From positions 30,666,576-30,730,575 of the forward strand of contig NC_053043.1 of assembly GCF_003473485.1 (NCBI RefSeq): a DNA stretch of 64,000 nt, given 5' to 3'. The DNA comes from Medicago truncatula. Taxonomy: Eukaryota > Streptophyta > Magnoliopsida > Fabales > Fabaceae. The translations under genes were made by a program, and so were the position numbers. Shown here piece after piece: positions 33,001 to 46,927 of the stretch. Under the pieces are notes generated by a model. That model was not told the DNA's origin and searched no databases. It saw only the letters and a list, made by a program, of their open reading frames with translations. Every line of letters starts with the position of its first letter. Position 1 is the stretch's first letter.

Positions 33001-36000
33001 TTCGTGTTCTTTTTGTTAATTAGCGTAATTTTACGTCGTTTTTGAAAAATAAACTTCGATTGTATTTCATTTTTTCCGTTAATTTACGCTACCTAACACT
33101 CTATTAGTTAATTAATTAGCGTAGTTTGACGTCTTTTTTGAAAAATAAATTAGAAATGCATATATACAATTACAACGCTTTACTCTCAGGTGCGATCATA
33201 CCAGCACTAATGCACCGGATCCCATCAGAACTCCGCAGTTAAGCGTGCTTGGGCGAGAGTAGTACTAGGATGGGTGACCTCCTGGGAAGTCCTTGTGTTG
33301 CACCTCTTTTTGCCAAAATTTCGTGTTCTTTTTGTTAATTAGCGTAATTTTACGTCGTTTTTGAAAAATAAACTTCGATTGTATTTCATTTTTTCCGTTA
33401 ATTTACGCTACCTAACACTCTATTAGTTAATTAATTAGCGTAGTTTGACGTCTTTTTTGAAAAATAAATTAGAAATGCATATATACAATTACAACGCTTT
33501 ACTCTCAGGTGCGATCATACCAGCACTAATGCACCGGATCCCATCAGAACTCCGCAGTTAAGCGTGCTTGGGCGAGAGTAGTACTAGGATGGGTGACCTC
33601 CTGGGAAGTCCTTGTGTTGCACCTCTTTTTGCCAAAATTTCGTGTTCTTTTTGTTAATTAGCGTAATTTTACGTCGTTTTTGAAAAATAAACTTCGATTG
33701 TATTTCATTTTTTCCGTTAATTTACGCTACCTAACACTCTATTAGTTAATTAATTAGCGTAGTTTGACGTCTTTTTTGAAAAATAAATTAGAAATGCATA
33801 TATACAATTACAACGCTTTACTCTCAGGTGCGATCATACCAGCACTAATGCACCGGATCCCATCAGAACTCCGCAGTTAAGCGTGCTTGGGCGAGAGTAG
33901 TACTAGGATGGGTGACCTCCTGGGAAGTCCTTGTGTTGCACCTCTTTTTGCCAAAATTTCGTGTTCTTTTTGTTAATTAGCGTAATTTTACGTCGTTTTT
34001 GAAAAATAAACTTCGATTGTATTTCATTTTTTCCGTTAATTTACGCTACCTAACACTCTATTAGTTAATTAATTAGCGTAGTTTGACGTCTTTTTTGAAA
34101 AATAAATTAGAAATGCATATATACAATTACAACGCTTTACTCTCAGGTGCGATCATACCAGCACTAATGCACCGGATCCCATCAGAACTCCGCAGTTAAG
34201 CGTGCTTGGGCGAGAGTAGTACTAGGATGGGTGACCTCCTGGGAAGTCCTTGTGTTGCACCTCTTTTTGCCAAAATTTCGTGTTCTTTTTGTTAATTAGC
34301 GTAATTTTACGTCGTTTTTGAAAAATAAACTTCGATTGTATTTCATTTTTTCCGTTAATTTACGCTACCTAACACTCTATTAGTTAATTAATTAGCGTAG
34401 TTTGACGTCTTTTTTGAAAAATAAATTAGAAATGCATATATACAATTACAACGCTTTACTCTCAGGTGCGATCATACCAGCACTAATGCACCGGATCCCA
34501 TCAGAACTCCGCAGTTAAGCGTGCTTGGGCGAGAGTAGTACTAGGATGGGTGACCTCCTGGGAAGTCCTTGTGTTGCACCTCTTTTTGCCAAAATTTCGT
34601 GTTCTTTTTGTTAATTAGCGTAATTTTACGTCGTTTTTGAAAAATAAACTTCGATTGTATTTCATTTTTTCCGTTAATTTACGCTACCTAACACTCTATT
34701 AGTTAATTAATTAGCGTAGTTTGACGTCTTTTTTGAAAAATAAATTAGAAATGCATATATACAATTACAACGCTTTACTCTCAGGTGCGATCATACCAGC
34801 ACTAATGCACCGGATCCCATCAGAACTCCGCAGTTAAGCGTGCTTGGGCGAGAGTAGTACTAGGATGGGTGACCTCCTGGGAAGTCCTTGTGTTGCACCT
34901 CTTTTTGCCAAAATTTCGTGTTCTTTTTGTTAATTAGCGTAATTTTACGTCGTTTTTGAAAAATAAACTTCGATTGTATTTCATTTTTTCCGTTAATTTA
35001 CGCTACCTAACACTCTATTAGTTAATTAATTAGCGTAGTTTGACGTCTTTTTTGAAAAATAAATTAGAAATGCATATATACAATTACAACGCTTTACTCT
35101 CAGGTGCGATCATACCAGCACTAATGCACCGGATCCCATCAGAACTCCGCAGTTAAGCGTGCTTGGGCGAGAGTAGTACTAGGATGGGTGACCTCCTGGG
35201 AAGTCCTTGTGTTGCACCTCTTTTTGCCAAAATTTCGTGTTCTTTTTGTTAATTAGCGTAATTTTACGTCGTTTTTGAAAAATAAACTTCGATTGTATTT
35301 CATTTTTTCCGTTAATTTACGCTACCTAACACTCTATTAGTTAATTAATTAGCGTAGTTTGACGTCTTTTTTGAAAAATAAATTAGAAATGCATATATAC
35401 AATTACAACGCTTTACTCTCAGGTGCGATCATACCAGCACTAATGCACCGGATCCCATCAGAACTCCGCAGTTAAGCGTGCTTGGGCGAGAGTAGTACTA
35501 GGATGGGTGACCTCCTGGGAAGTCCTTGTGTTGCACCTCTTTTTGCCAAAATTTCGTGTTCTTTTTGTTAATTAGCGTAATTTTACGTCGTTTTTGAAAA
35601 ATAAACTTCGATTGTATTTCATTTTTTCCGTTAATTTACGCTACCTAACACTCTATTAGTTAATTAATTAGCGTAGTTTGACGTCTTTTTTGAAAAATAA
35701 ATTAGAAATGCATATATACAATTACAACGCTTTACTCTCAGGTGCGATCATACCAGCACTAATGCACCGGATCCCATCAGAACTCCGCAGTTAAGCGTGC
35801 TTGGGCGAGAGTAGTACTAGGATGGGTGACCTCCTGGGAAGTCCTTGTGTTGCACCTCTTTTTGCCAAAATTTCGTGTTCTTTTTGTTAATTAGCGTAAT
35901 TTTACGTCGTTTTTGAAAAATAAACTTCGATTGTATTTCATTTTTTCCGTTAATTTACGCTACCTAACACTCTATTAGTTAATTAATTAGCGTAGTTTGA

Positions 36001-39000
36001 CGTCTTTTTTGAAAAATAAATTAGAAATGCATATATACAATTACAACGCTTTACTCTCAGGTGCGATCATACCAGCACTAATGCACCGGATCCCATCAGA
36101 ACTCCGCAGTTAAGCGTGCTTGGGCGAGAGTAGTACTAGGATGGGTGACCTCCTGGGAAGTCCTTGTGTTGCACCTCTTTTTGCCAAAATTTCGTGTTCT
36201 TTTTGTTAATTAGCGTAATTTTACGTCGTTTTTGAAAAATAAACTTCGATTGTATTTCATTTTTTCCGTTAATTTACGCTACCTAACACTCTATTAGTTA
36301 ATTAATTAGCGTAGTTTGACGTCTTTTTTGAAAAATAAATTAGAAATGCATATATACAATTACAACGCTTTACTCTCAGGTGCGATCATACCAGCACTAA
36401 TGCACCGGATCCCATCAGAACTCCGCAGTTAAGCGTGCTTGGGCGAGAGTAGTACTAGGATGGGTGACCTCCTGGGAAGTCCTTGTGTTGCACCTCTTTT
36501 TGCCAAAATTTCGTGTTCTTTTTGTTAATTAGCGTAATTTTACGTCGTTTTTGAAAAATAAACTTCGATTGTATTTCATTTTTTCCGTTAATTTACGCTA
36601 CCTAACACTCTATTAGTTAATTAATTAGCGTAGTTTGACGTCTTTTTTGAAAAATAAATTAGAAATGCATATATACAATTACAACGCTTTACTCTCAGGT
36701 GCGATCATACCAGCACTAATGCACCGGATCCCATCAGAACTCCGCAGTTAAGCGTGCTTGGGCGAGAGTAGTACTAGGATGGGTGACCTCCTGGGAAGTC
36801 CTTGTGTTGCACCTCTTTTTGCCAAAATTTCGTGTTCTTTTTGTTAATTAGCGTAATTTTACGTCGTTTTTGAAAAATAAACTTCGATTGTATTTCATTT
36901 TTTCCGTTAATTTACGCTACCTAACACTCTATTAGTTAATTAATTAGCGTAGTTTGACGTCTTTTTTGAAAAATAAATTAGAAATGCATATATACAATTA
37001 CAACGCTTTACTCTCAGGTGCGATCATACCAGCACTAATGCACCGGATCCCATCAGAACTCCGCAGTTAAGCGTGCTTGGGCGAGAGTAGTACTAGGATG
37101 GGTGACCTCCTGGGAAGTCCTTGTGTTGCACCTCTTTTTGCCAAAATTTCGTGTTCTTTTGTTAATTAGCGTAATTTTACGTCGTTTTTGAAAAATAAAC
37201 TTCGATTGTATTTCATTTTTTCCGTTAATTTACGCTACCTAACACTCTATTAGTTAATTAATTAGCGTAGTTTGACGTCTTTTTTGAAAAATAAATTAGA
37301 AATGCATATATACAATTACAACGCTTTACTCTCAGGTGCGATCATACCAGCACTAATGCACCGGATCCCATCAGAACTCCGCAGTTAAGCGTGCTTGGGC
37401 GAGAGTAGTACTAGGATGGGTGACCTCCTGGGAAGTCCTTGTGTTGCACCTCTTTTGCCAAAATTTCGTGTTCTTTTTGTTAATTAGCGTAATTTTACGT
37501 CGTTTTTGAAAAATAAACTTCGATTGTATTTCATTTTTTCCGTTAATTTACGCTACCTAACACTCTATTAGTTAATTAATTAGCGTAGTTTGACGTCTTT
37601 TTTGAAAAATAAATTAGAAATGCATATATACAATTACAACGCTTTACTCTCAGGTGCGATCATACCAGCACTAATGCACCGGATCCCATCAGAACTCCGC
37701 AGTTAAGCGTGCTTGGGCGAGAGTAGTACTAGGATGGGTGACCTCCTGGGAAGTCCTTGTGTTGCACCTCTTTTTGCCAAAATTTCGTGTTCTTTTTGTT
37801 AATTAGCGTAATTTTACGTCGTTTTTGAAAAATAAACTTCGATTGTATTTCATTTTTTCCGTTAATTTACGCTACCTAACACTCTATTAGTTAATTAATT
37901 AGCGTAGTTTGACGTCTTTTTTGAAAAATAAATTAGAAATGCATATATACAATTACAACGCTTTACTCTCAGGTGCGATCATACCAGCACTAATGCACCG
38001 GATCCCATCAGAACTCCGCAGTTAAGCGTGCTTGGGCGAGAGTAGTACTAGATGGGTGACCTCCTGGGAAGTCCTTGTGTTGCACCTCTTTTTGCCAAAA
38101 TTTCGTGTTCTTTTTGTTAATTAGCGTAATTTTACGTCGTTTTTGAAAAATAAACTTCGATTGTATTTCATTTTTTCCGTTAATTTACGCTACCTAACAC
38201 TCTATTAGTTAATTAATTAGCGTAGTTTGACGTCTTTTTTGAAAAATAAATTAGAAATGCATATATACAATTACAACGCTTTACTCTCAGGTGCGATCAT
38301 ACCAGCACTAATGCACCGGATCCCATCAGAACTCCGCAGTTAAGCGTGCTTGGGCGAGAGTAGTACTAGGATGGGTGACCTCCTGGGAAGTCCTTGTGTT
38401 GCACCTCTTTTTGCCAAAATTTCGTGTTCTTTTTGTTAATTAGCGTAATTTTACGTCGTTTTTGAAAAATAAACTTCGATTGTATTTCATTTTTTCCGTT
38501 AATTTACGCTACCTAACACTCTATTAGTTAATTAATTAGCGTAGTTTGACGTCTTTTTTGAAAAATAAATTAGAAATGCATATATACAATTACAACGCTT
38601 TACTCTCAGGTGCGATCATACCAGCACTAATGCACCGGATCCCATCAGAACTCCGCAGTTAAGCGTGCTTGGGCGAGAGTAGTACTAGGATGGGTGACCT
38701 CCTGGGAAGTCCTTGTGTTGCACCTCTTTTTGCCAAAATTTCGTGTTCTTTTTGTTAATTAGCGTAATTTTACGTCGTTTTTGAAAAATAAACTTCGATT
38801 GTATTTCATTTTTTCCGTTAATTTACGCTACCTAACACTCTATTAGTTAATTAATTAGCGTAGTTTGACGTCTTTTTTGAAAAATAAATTAGAAATGCAT
38901 ATATACAATTACAACGCTTTACTCTCAGGTGCGATCATACCAGCACTAATGCACCGGATCCCATCAGAACTCCGCAGTTAAGCGTGCTTGGGCGAGAGTA

Positions 39001-42000
39001 GTACTAGGATGGGTGACCTCCTGGGAAGTCCTTGTGTTGCACCTCTTTTTGCCAAAATTTCGTGTTCTTTTTGTTAATTAGCGTAATTTTACGTCGTTTT
39101 TGAAAAATAAACTTCGATTGTATTTCATTTTTTCCGTTAATTTACGCTACCTAACACTCTATTAGTTAATTAATTAGCGTAGTTTGACGTCTTTTTTGAA
39201 AAATAAATTAGAAATGCATATATACAATTACAACGCTTTACTCTCAGGTGCGATCATACCAGCACTAATGCACCGGATCCCATCAGAACTCCGCAGTTAA
39301 GCGTGCTTGGGCGAGAGTAGTACTAGGATGGGTGACCTCCTGGGAAGTCCTTGTGTTGCACCTCTTTTTGCCAAAATTTCGTGTTCTTTTTGTTAATTAG
39401 CGTAATTTTACGTCGTTTTTGAAAAATAAACTTCGATTGTATTTCATTTTTTCCGTTAATTTACGCTACCTAACACTCTATTAGTTAATTAATTAGCGTA
39501 GTTTGACGTCTTTTTTGAAAAATAAATTAGAAATGCATATATACAATTACAACGCTTTACTCTCAGGTGCGATCATACCAGCACTAATGCACCGGATCCC
39601 ATCAGAACTCCGCAGTTAAGCGTGCTTGGGCGAGAGTAGTACTAGGATGGGTGACCTCCTGGGAAGTCCTTGTGTTGCACCTCTTTTTGCCAAAATTTCG
39701 TGTTCTTTTTGTTAATTAGCGTAATTTTACGTCGTTTTTGAAAAATAAACTTCGATTGTATTTCATTTTTTCCGTTAATTTACGCTACCTAACACTCTAT
39801 TAGTTAATTAATTAGCGTAGTTTGACGTCTTTTTTGAAAAATAAATTAGAAATGCATATATACAATTACAACGCTTTACTCTCAGGTGCGATCATACCAG
39901 CACTAATGCACCGGATCCCATCAGAACTCCGCAGTTAAGCGTGCTTGGGCGAGAGTAGTACTAGGATGGGTGACCTCCTGGGAAGTCCTTGTGTTGCACC
40001 TCTTTTTGCCAAAATTTCGTGTTCTTTTTGTTAATTAGCGTAATTTTACGTCGTTTTTGAAAAATAAACTTCGATTGTATTTCATTTTTTCCGTTAATTT
40101 ACGCTACCTAACACTCTATTAGTTAATTAATTAGCGTAGTTTGACGTCTTTTTTGAAAAATAAATTAGAAATGCATATATACAATTACAACGCTTTACTC
40201 TCAGGTGCGATCATACCAGCACTAATGCACCGGATCCCATCAGAACTCCGCAGTTAAGCGTGCTTGGGCGAGAGTAGTACTAGGATGGGTGACCTCCTGG
40301 GAAGTCCTTGTGTTGCACCTCTTTTTGCCAAAATTTCGTGTTCTTTTTGTTAATTAGCGTAATTTTACGTCGTTTTTGAAAAATAAACTTCGATTGTATT
40401 TCATTTTTTCCGTTAATTTACGCTACCTAACACTCTATTAGTTAATTAATTAGCGTAGTTTGACGTCTTTTTTGAAAAATAAATTAGAAATGCATATATA
40501 CAATTACAACGCTTTACTCTCAGGTGCGATCATACCAGCACTAATGCACCGGATCCCATCAGAACTCCGCAGTTAAGCGTGCTTGGGCGAGAGTAGTACT
40601 AGGATGGGTGACCTCCTGGGAAGTCCTTGTGTTGCACCTCTTTTTGCCAAAATTTCGTGTTCTTTTTGTTAATTAGCGTAATTTTACGTCGTTTTTGAAA
40701 AATAAACTTCGATTGTATTTCATTTTTTCCGTTAATTTACGCTACCTAACACTCTATTAGTTAATTAATTAGCGTAGTTTGACGTCTTTTTTGAAAAATA
40801 AATTAGAAATGCATATATACAATTACAACGCTTTACTCTCAGGTGCGATCATACCAGCACTAATGCACCGGATCCCATCAGAACTCCGCAGTTAAGCGTG
40901 CTTGGGCGAGAGTAGTACTAGGATGGGTGACCTCCTGGGAAGTCCTTGTGTTGCACCTCTTTTTGCCAAAATTTCGTGTTCTTTTTGTTAATTAGCGTAA
41001 TTTTACGTCGTTTTTGAAAAATAAACTTCGATTGTATTTCATTTTTTCCGTTAATTTACGCTACCTAACACTCTATTAGTTAATTAATTAGCGTAGTTTG
41101 ACGTCTTTTTTGAAAAATAAATTAGAAATGCATATATACAATTACAACGCTTTACTCTCAGGTGCGATCATACCAGCACTAATGCACCGGATCCCATCAG
41201 AACTCCGCAGTTAAGCGTGCTTGGGCGAGAGTAGTACTAGGATGGGTGACCTCCTGGGAAGTCCTTGTGTTGCACCTCTTTTTGCCAAAATTTCGTGTTC
41301 TTTTTGTTAATTAGCGTAATTTTACGTCGTTTTTGAAAAATAAACTTCGATTGTATTTCATTTTTTCCGTTAATTTACGCTACCTAACACTCTATTAGTT
41401 AATTAATTAGCGTAGTTTGACGTCTTTTTTGAAAAATAAATTAGAAATGCATATATACAATTACAACGCTTTACTCTCAGGTGCGATCATACCAGCACTA
41501 ATGCACCGGATCCCATCAGAACTCCGCAGTTAAGCGTGCTTGGGCGAGAGTAGTACTAGGATGGGTGACCTCCTGGGAAGTCCTTGTGTTGCACCTCTTT
41601 TTGCCAAAATTTCGTGTTCTTTTTGTTAATTAGCGTAATTTTACGTCGTTTTTGAAAAATAAACTTCGATTGTATTTCATTTTTTCCGTTAATTTACGCT
41701 ACCTAACACTCTATTAGTTAATTAATTAGCGTAGTTTGACGTCTTTTTTGAAAAATAAATTAGAAATGCATATATACAATTACAACGCTTTACTCTCAGG
41801 TGCGATCATACCAGCACTAATGCACCGGATCCCATCAGAACTCCGCAGTTAAGCGTGCTTGGGCGAGAGTAGTACTAGGATGGGTGACCTCCTGGGAAGT
41901 CCTTGTGTTGCACCTCTTTTTGCCAAAATTTCGTGTTCTTTTTGTTAATTAGCGTAATTTTACGTCGTTTTTGAAAAATAAACTTCGATTGTATTTCATT

Positions 42001-45000
42001 TTTTCCGTTAATTTACGCTACCTAACACTCTATTAGTTAATTAATTAGCGTAGTTTGACGTCTTTTTTGAAAAATAAATTAGAAATGCATATATACAATT
42101 ACAACGCTTTACTCTCAGGTGCGATCATACCAGCACTAATGCACCGGATCCCATCAGAACTCCGCAGTTAAGCGTGCTTGGGCGAGAGTAGTACTAGGAT
42201 GGGTGACCTCCTGGGAAGTCCTTGTGTTGCACCTCTTTTTGCCAAAATTTCGTGTTCTTTTTGTTAATTAGCGTAATTTTACGTCGTTTTTGAAAAATAA
42301 ACTTCGATTGTATTTCATTTTTTCCGTTAATTTACGCTACCTAACACTCTATTAGTTAATTAATTAGCGTAGTTTGACGTCTTTTTTGAAAAATAAATTA
42401 GAAATGCATATATACAATTACAACGCTTTACTCTCAGGTGCGATCATACCAGCACTAATGCACCGGATCCCATCAGAACTCCGCAGTTAAGCGTGCTTGG
42501 GCGAGAGTAGTACTAGGATGGGTGACCTCCTGGGAAGTCCTTGTGTTGCACCTCTTTTTGCCAAAATTTCGTGTTCTTTTTGTTAATTAGCGTAATTTTA
42601 CGTCGTTTTTGAAAAATAAACTTCGATTGTATTTCATTTTTTCCGTTAATTTACGCTACCTAACACTCTATTAGTTAATTAATTAGCGTAGTTTGACGTC
42701 TTTTTTGAAAAATAAATTAGAAATGCATATATACAATTACAACGCTTTACTCTCAGGTGCGATCATACCAGCACTAATGCACCGGATCCCATCAGAACTC
42801 CGCAGTTAAGCGTGCTTGGGCGAGAGTAGTACTAGGATGGGTGACCTCCTGGGAAGTCCTTGTGTTGCACCTCTTTTTGCCAAAATTTCGTGTTCTTTTT
42901 GTTAATTAGCGTAATTTTACGTCGTTTTTGAAAAATAAACTTCGATTGTATTTCATTTTTTCCGTTAATTTACGCTACCTAACACTCTATTAGTTAATTA
43001 ATTAGCGTAGTTTGACGTCTTTTTTGAAAAATAAATTAGAAATGCATATATACAATTACAACGCTTTACTCTCAGGTGCGATCATACCAGCACTAATGCA
43101 CCGGATCCCATCAGAACTCCGCAGTTAAGCGTGCTTGGGCGAGAGTAGTACTAGGATGGGTGACCTCCTGGGAAGTCCTTGTGTTGCACCTCTTTTTGCC
43201 AAAATTTCGTGTTCTTTTTGTTAATTAGCGTAATTTTACGTCGTTTTTGAAAAATAAACTTCGATTGTATTTCATTTTTTCCGTTAATTTACGCTACCTA
43301 ACACTCTATTAGTTAATTAATTAGCGTAGTTTGACGTCTTTTTTGAAAAATAAATTAGAAATGCATATATACAATTACAACGCTTTACTCTCAGGTGCGA
43401 TCATACCAGCACTAATGCACCGGATCCCATCAGAACTCCGCAGTTAAGCGTGCTTGGGCGAGAGTAGTACTAGGATGGGTGACCTCCTGGGAAGTCCTTG
43501 TGTTGCACCTCTTTTTGCCAAAATTTCGTGTTCTTTTTGTTAATTAGCGTAATTTTACGTCGTTTTTGAAAAATAAACTTCGATTGTATTTCATTTTTTC
43601 CGTTAATTTACGCTACCTAACACTCTATTAGTTAATTAATTAGCGTAGTTTGACGTCTTTTTTGAAAAATAAATTAGAAATGCATATATACAATTACAAC
43701 GCTTTACTCTCAGGTGCGATCATACCAGCACTAATGCACCGGATCCCATCAGAACTCCGCAGTTAAGCGTGCTTGGGCGAGAGTAGTACTAGGATGGGTG
43801 ACCTCCTGGGAAGTCCTTGTGTTGCACCTCTTTTTGCCAAAATTTCGTGTTCTTTTTGTTAATTAGCGTAATTTTACGTCGTTTTTGAAAAATAAACTTC
43901 GATTGTATTTCATTTTTTCCGTTAATTTACGCTACCTAACACTCTATTAGTTAATTAATTAGCGTAGTTTGACGTCTTTTTTGAAAAATAAATTAGAAAT
44001 GCATATATACAATTACAACGCTTTACTCTCAGGTGCGATCATACCAGCACTAATGCACCGGATCCCATCAGAACTCCGCAGTTAAGCGTGCTTGGGCGAG
44101 AGTAGTACTAGGATGGGTGACCTCCTGGGAAGTCCTTGTGTTGCACCTCTTTTTGCCAAAATTTCGTGTTCTTTTTGTTAATTAGCGTAATTTTACGTCG
44201 TTTTTGAAAAATAAACTTCGATTGTATTTCATTTTTTCCGTTAATTTACGCTACCTAACACTCTATTAGTTAATTAATTAGCGTAGTTTGACGTCTTTTT
44301 TGAAAAATAAATTAGAAATGCATATATACAATTACAACGCTTTACTCTCAGGTGCGATCATACCAGCACTAATGCACCGGATCCCATCAGAACTCCGCAG
44401 TTAAGCGTGCTTGGGCGAGAGTAGTACTAGGATGGGTGACCTCCTGGGAAGTCCTTGTGTTGCACCTCTTTTTGCCAAAATTTCGTGTTCTTTTTGTTAA
44501 TTAGCGTAATTTTACGTCGTTTTTGAAAAATAAACTTCGATTGTATTTCATTTTTTCCGTTAATTTACGCTACCTAACACTCTATTAGTTAATTAATTAG
44601 CGTAGTTTGACGTCTTTTTTGAAAAATAAATTAGAAATGCATATATACAATTACAACGCTTTACTCTCAGGTGCGATCATACCAGCACTAATGCACCGGA
44701 TCCCATCAGAACTCCGCAGTTAAGCGTGCTTGGGCGAGAGTAGTACTAGGATGGGTGACCTCCTGGGAAGTCCTTGTGTTGCACCTCTTTTTGCCAAAAT
44801 TTCGTGTTCTTTTTGTTAATTAGCGTAATTTTACGTCGTTTTTGAAAAATAAACTTCGATTGTATTTCATTTTTTCCGTTAATTTACGCTACCTAACACT
44901 CTATTAGTTAATTAATTAGCGTAGTTTGACGTCTTTTTTGAAAAATAAATTAGAAATGCATATATACAATTACAACGCTTTACTCTCAGGTGCGATCATA

Positions 45001-45472
45001 CCAGCACTAATGCACCGGATCCCATCAGAACTCCGCAGTTAAGCGTGCTTGGGCGAGAGTAGTACTAGGATGGGTGACCTCCTGGGAAGTCCTTGTGTTG
45101 CACCTCTTTTTGCCAAAATTTCGTGTTCTTTTTGTTAATTAGCGTAATTTTACGTCGTTTTTGAAAAATAAACTTCGATTGTATTTCATTTTTTCCGTTA
45201 ATTTACGCTACCTAACACTCTATTAGTTAATTAATTAGCGTAGTTTGACGTCTTTTTTGAAAAATAAATTAGAAATGCATATATACAATTACAACGCTTT
45301 ACTCTCAGGTGCGATCATACCAGCACTAATGCACCGGATCCCATCAGAACTCCGCAGTTAAGCGTGCTTGGGCGAGAGTAGTACTAGGATGGGTGACCTC
45401 CTGGGAAGTCCTTGTGTTGCACCTCTTTTTGCCAAAATTTCGTGTTCTTTTTGTTAATTAGCGTAATTTTAC
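21072..45472 (+). repeat. 5S rDNA array, zone 2: homogeneous core (copies 43-119)
   Basis: Seventy-seven units, nearly all exactly 319 bp. Genes start at 21072, 21391, 21710, 22028, 22346, 22665, 22984 and 23302; then every 319 bp to 27449; then 27767, 28086 and 28404; then every 319 bp to 29361; then 29679 and every 319 bp to 37016; then 37334, 37652, 37971 and 38289; then every 319 bp to 45307. Only single-base losses interrupt the phase, nearly all in the spacer or T run. The one gene-length change is at copy 37971. The uniformity fits recent homogenisation; a repeat-collapse or copy-paste error in assembly is the main alternative. Confidence 0.97.
37971..38088 (+). pseudogene. 5S copy 96 with 1 bp loss at box C
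   Basis: The only copy in the homogeneous core with a changed gene length; it has the same one-base loss as copy 36. Confidence 0.6.
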
Positions 45473-45591
45473 GTCGTTTCCGTTAATTTACGCTACCTAA
45501 CACTCTATTAGTTAATTAATTAGCGTAGTTTGACGTCTTTTTTGAAAAATAAATTAGAAATGCATATATACAATTACAACGCTTTACTCTC
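45473..45591 (+). other. First shortened 5S spacer
   Basis: Between copies 119 and 120 the spacer lacks 34 bp and keeps three T residues at the joint (GTCGTTTCCG), giving a 285 bp interval. The same three-T form recurs before the gene at 53156. Most later short units keep only two T residues. Confidence 0.85.
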
Positions 45592-45710
45592 AGGTGCGAT
45601 CATACCAGCACTAATGCACCGGATCCCATCAGAACTCCGCAGTTAAGCGTGCTTGGGCGAGAGTAGTACTAGGATGGGTGACCTCCTGGGAAGTCCTTGT
45701 GTTGCACCTC

Positions 45711-45887
45711 TTTTTGCCAAAATTTCGTGTTCTTTTTGTTAATTAGCGTAATTTTACGTCGTTTTTCCGTTAATTTTTCTTATTTACGCTACCTAACACT
45801 CTATTAGTTAATTAATTAGCGTAGTTTGACGTCTTTTTTGAAAAATAAATTAGAAATGCATATATACAATTACAACGCTTTACTCTC
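45711..45887 (+). other. Unique rearranged 5S spacer (296 bp interval)
   Basis: The spacer after copy 120 lacks 32 bp at the usual deletion site, keeps five T residues, and has nine extra bases just downstream (GTTAATTTTTCTTATTTACG). No other unit in the window has this form. It lies exactly at the border between the uniform core and the mixed zone. Confidence 0.85.
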
Positions 45888-46809
45888 AGGTGCGATCATA
45901 CCAGCACTAATGCACCGGATCCCATCAGAACTCCGCAGTTAAGCGTGCTTGGGCGAGAGTAGTACTAGGATGGGTGACCTCCTGGGAAGTCCTTGTGTTG
46001 CACCTCTTTTTGCCAAAATTTCGTGTTCTTTTTGTTAATTAGCGTAATTTTACGTCGTTTTTGAAAAATAAACTTCGATTGTATTTCATTTTTTCCGTTA
46101 ATTTACGCTACCTAACACTCTATTAGTTAATTAATTAGCGTAGTTTGACGTCTTTTTTGAAAAATAAATTAGAAATGCATATATACAATTACAACGCTTT
46201 ACTCTCAGGTGCGATCATACCAGCACTAATGCACCGGATCCCATCAGAACTCCGCAGTTAAGCGTGCTTGGGCGAGAGTAGTACTAGGATGGGTGACCTC
46301 CTGGGAAGTCCTTGTGTTGCACCTCTTTTTGCCAAAATTTCGTGTTCTTTTTGTTAATTAGCGTAATTTTACGTCGTTTTTGAAAAATAAACTTCGATTG
46401 TATTTCATTTTTTCCGTTAATTTACGCTACCTAACACTCTATTAGTTAATTAATTAGCGTAGTTTGACGTCTTTTTTGAAAAATAAATTAGAAATGCATA
46501 TATACAATTACAACGCTTTACTCTCAGGTGCGATCATACCAGCACTAATGCACCGGATCCCATCAGAACTCCGCAGTTAAGCGTGCTTGGGCGAGAGTAG
46601 TACTAGGATGGGTGACCTCCTGGGAAGTCCTTGTGTTGCACCTCTTTTTGCCAAAATTTCGTGTTCTTTTTGTTAATTAGCGTAATTTTACGTCGTTCCG
46701 TTAATTTACGCTACCTAACACTCTATTAGTTAATTAATTAGCGTAGTTTGACGTCTTTTTTGAAAAATAAATTAGAAATGCATATATACAATTACAACGC
46801 TTTACTCTC

Positions 46810-46927
46810 AGGTGCGATCATACCAGCACTAATGCACCGGATCCCATCAGAACTCCGCAGTTAAGCGTGCTTGGGCGAGAGTAGTCTAGGATGGGTGACC
46901 TCCTGGGAAGTCCTTGTGTTGCACCTC
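46810..46927 (+). pseudogene. 5S copy 124 with 1 bp loss
   Basis: GTAGTCTAGG replaces GTAGTACTAGG at gene positions about 76-78, between the intermediate element and box C. Confidence 0.6.
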
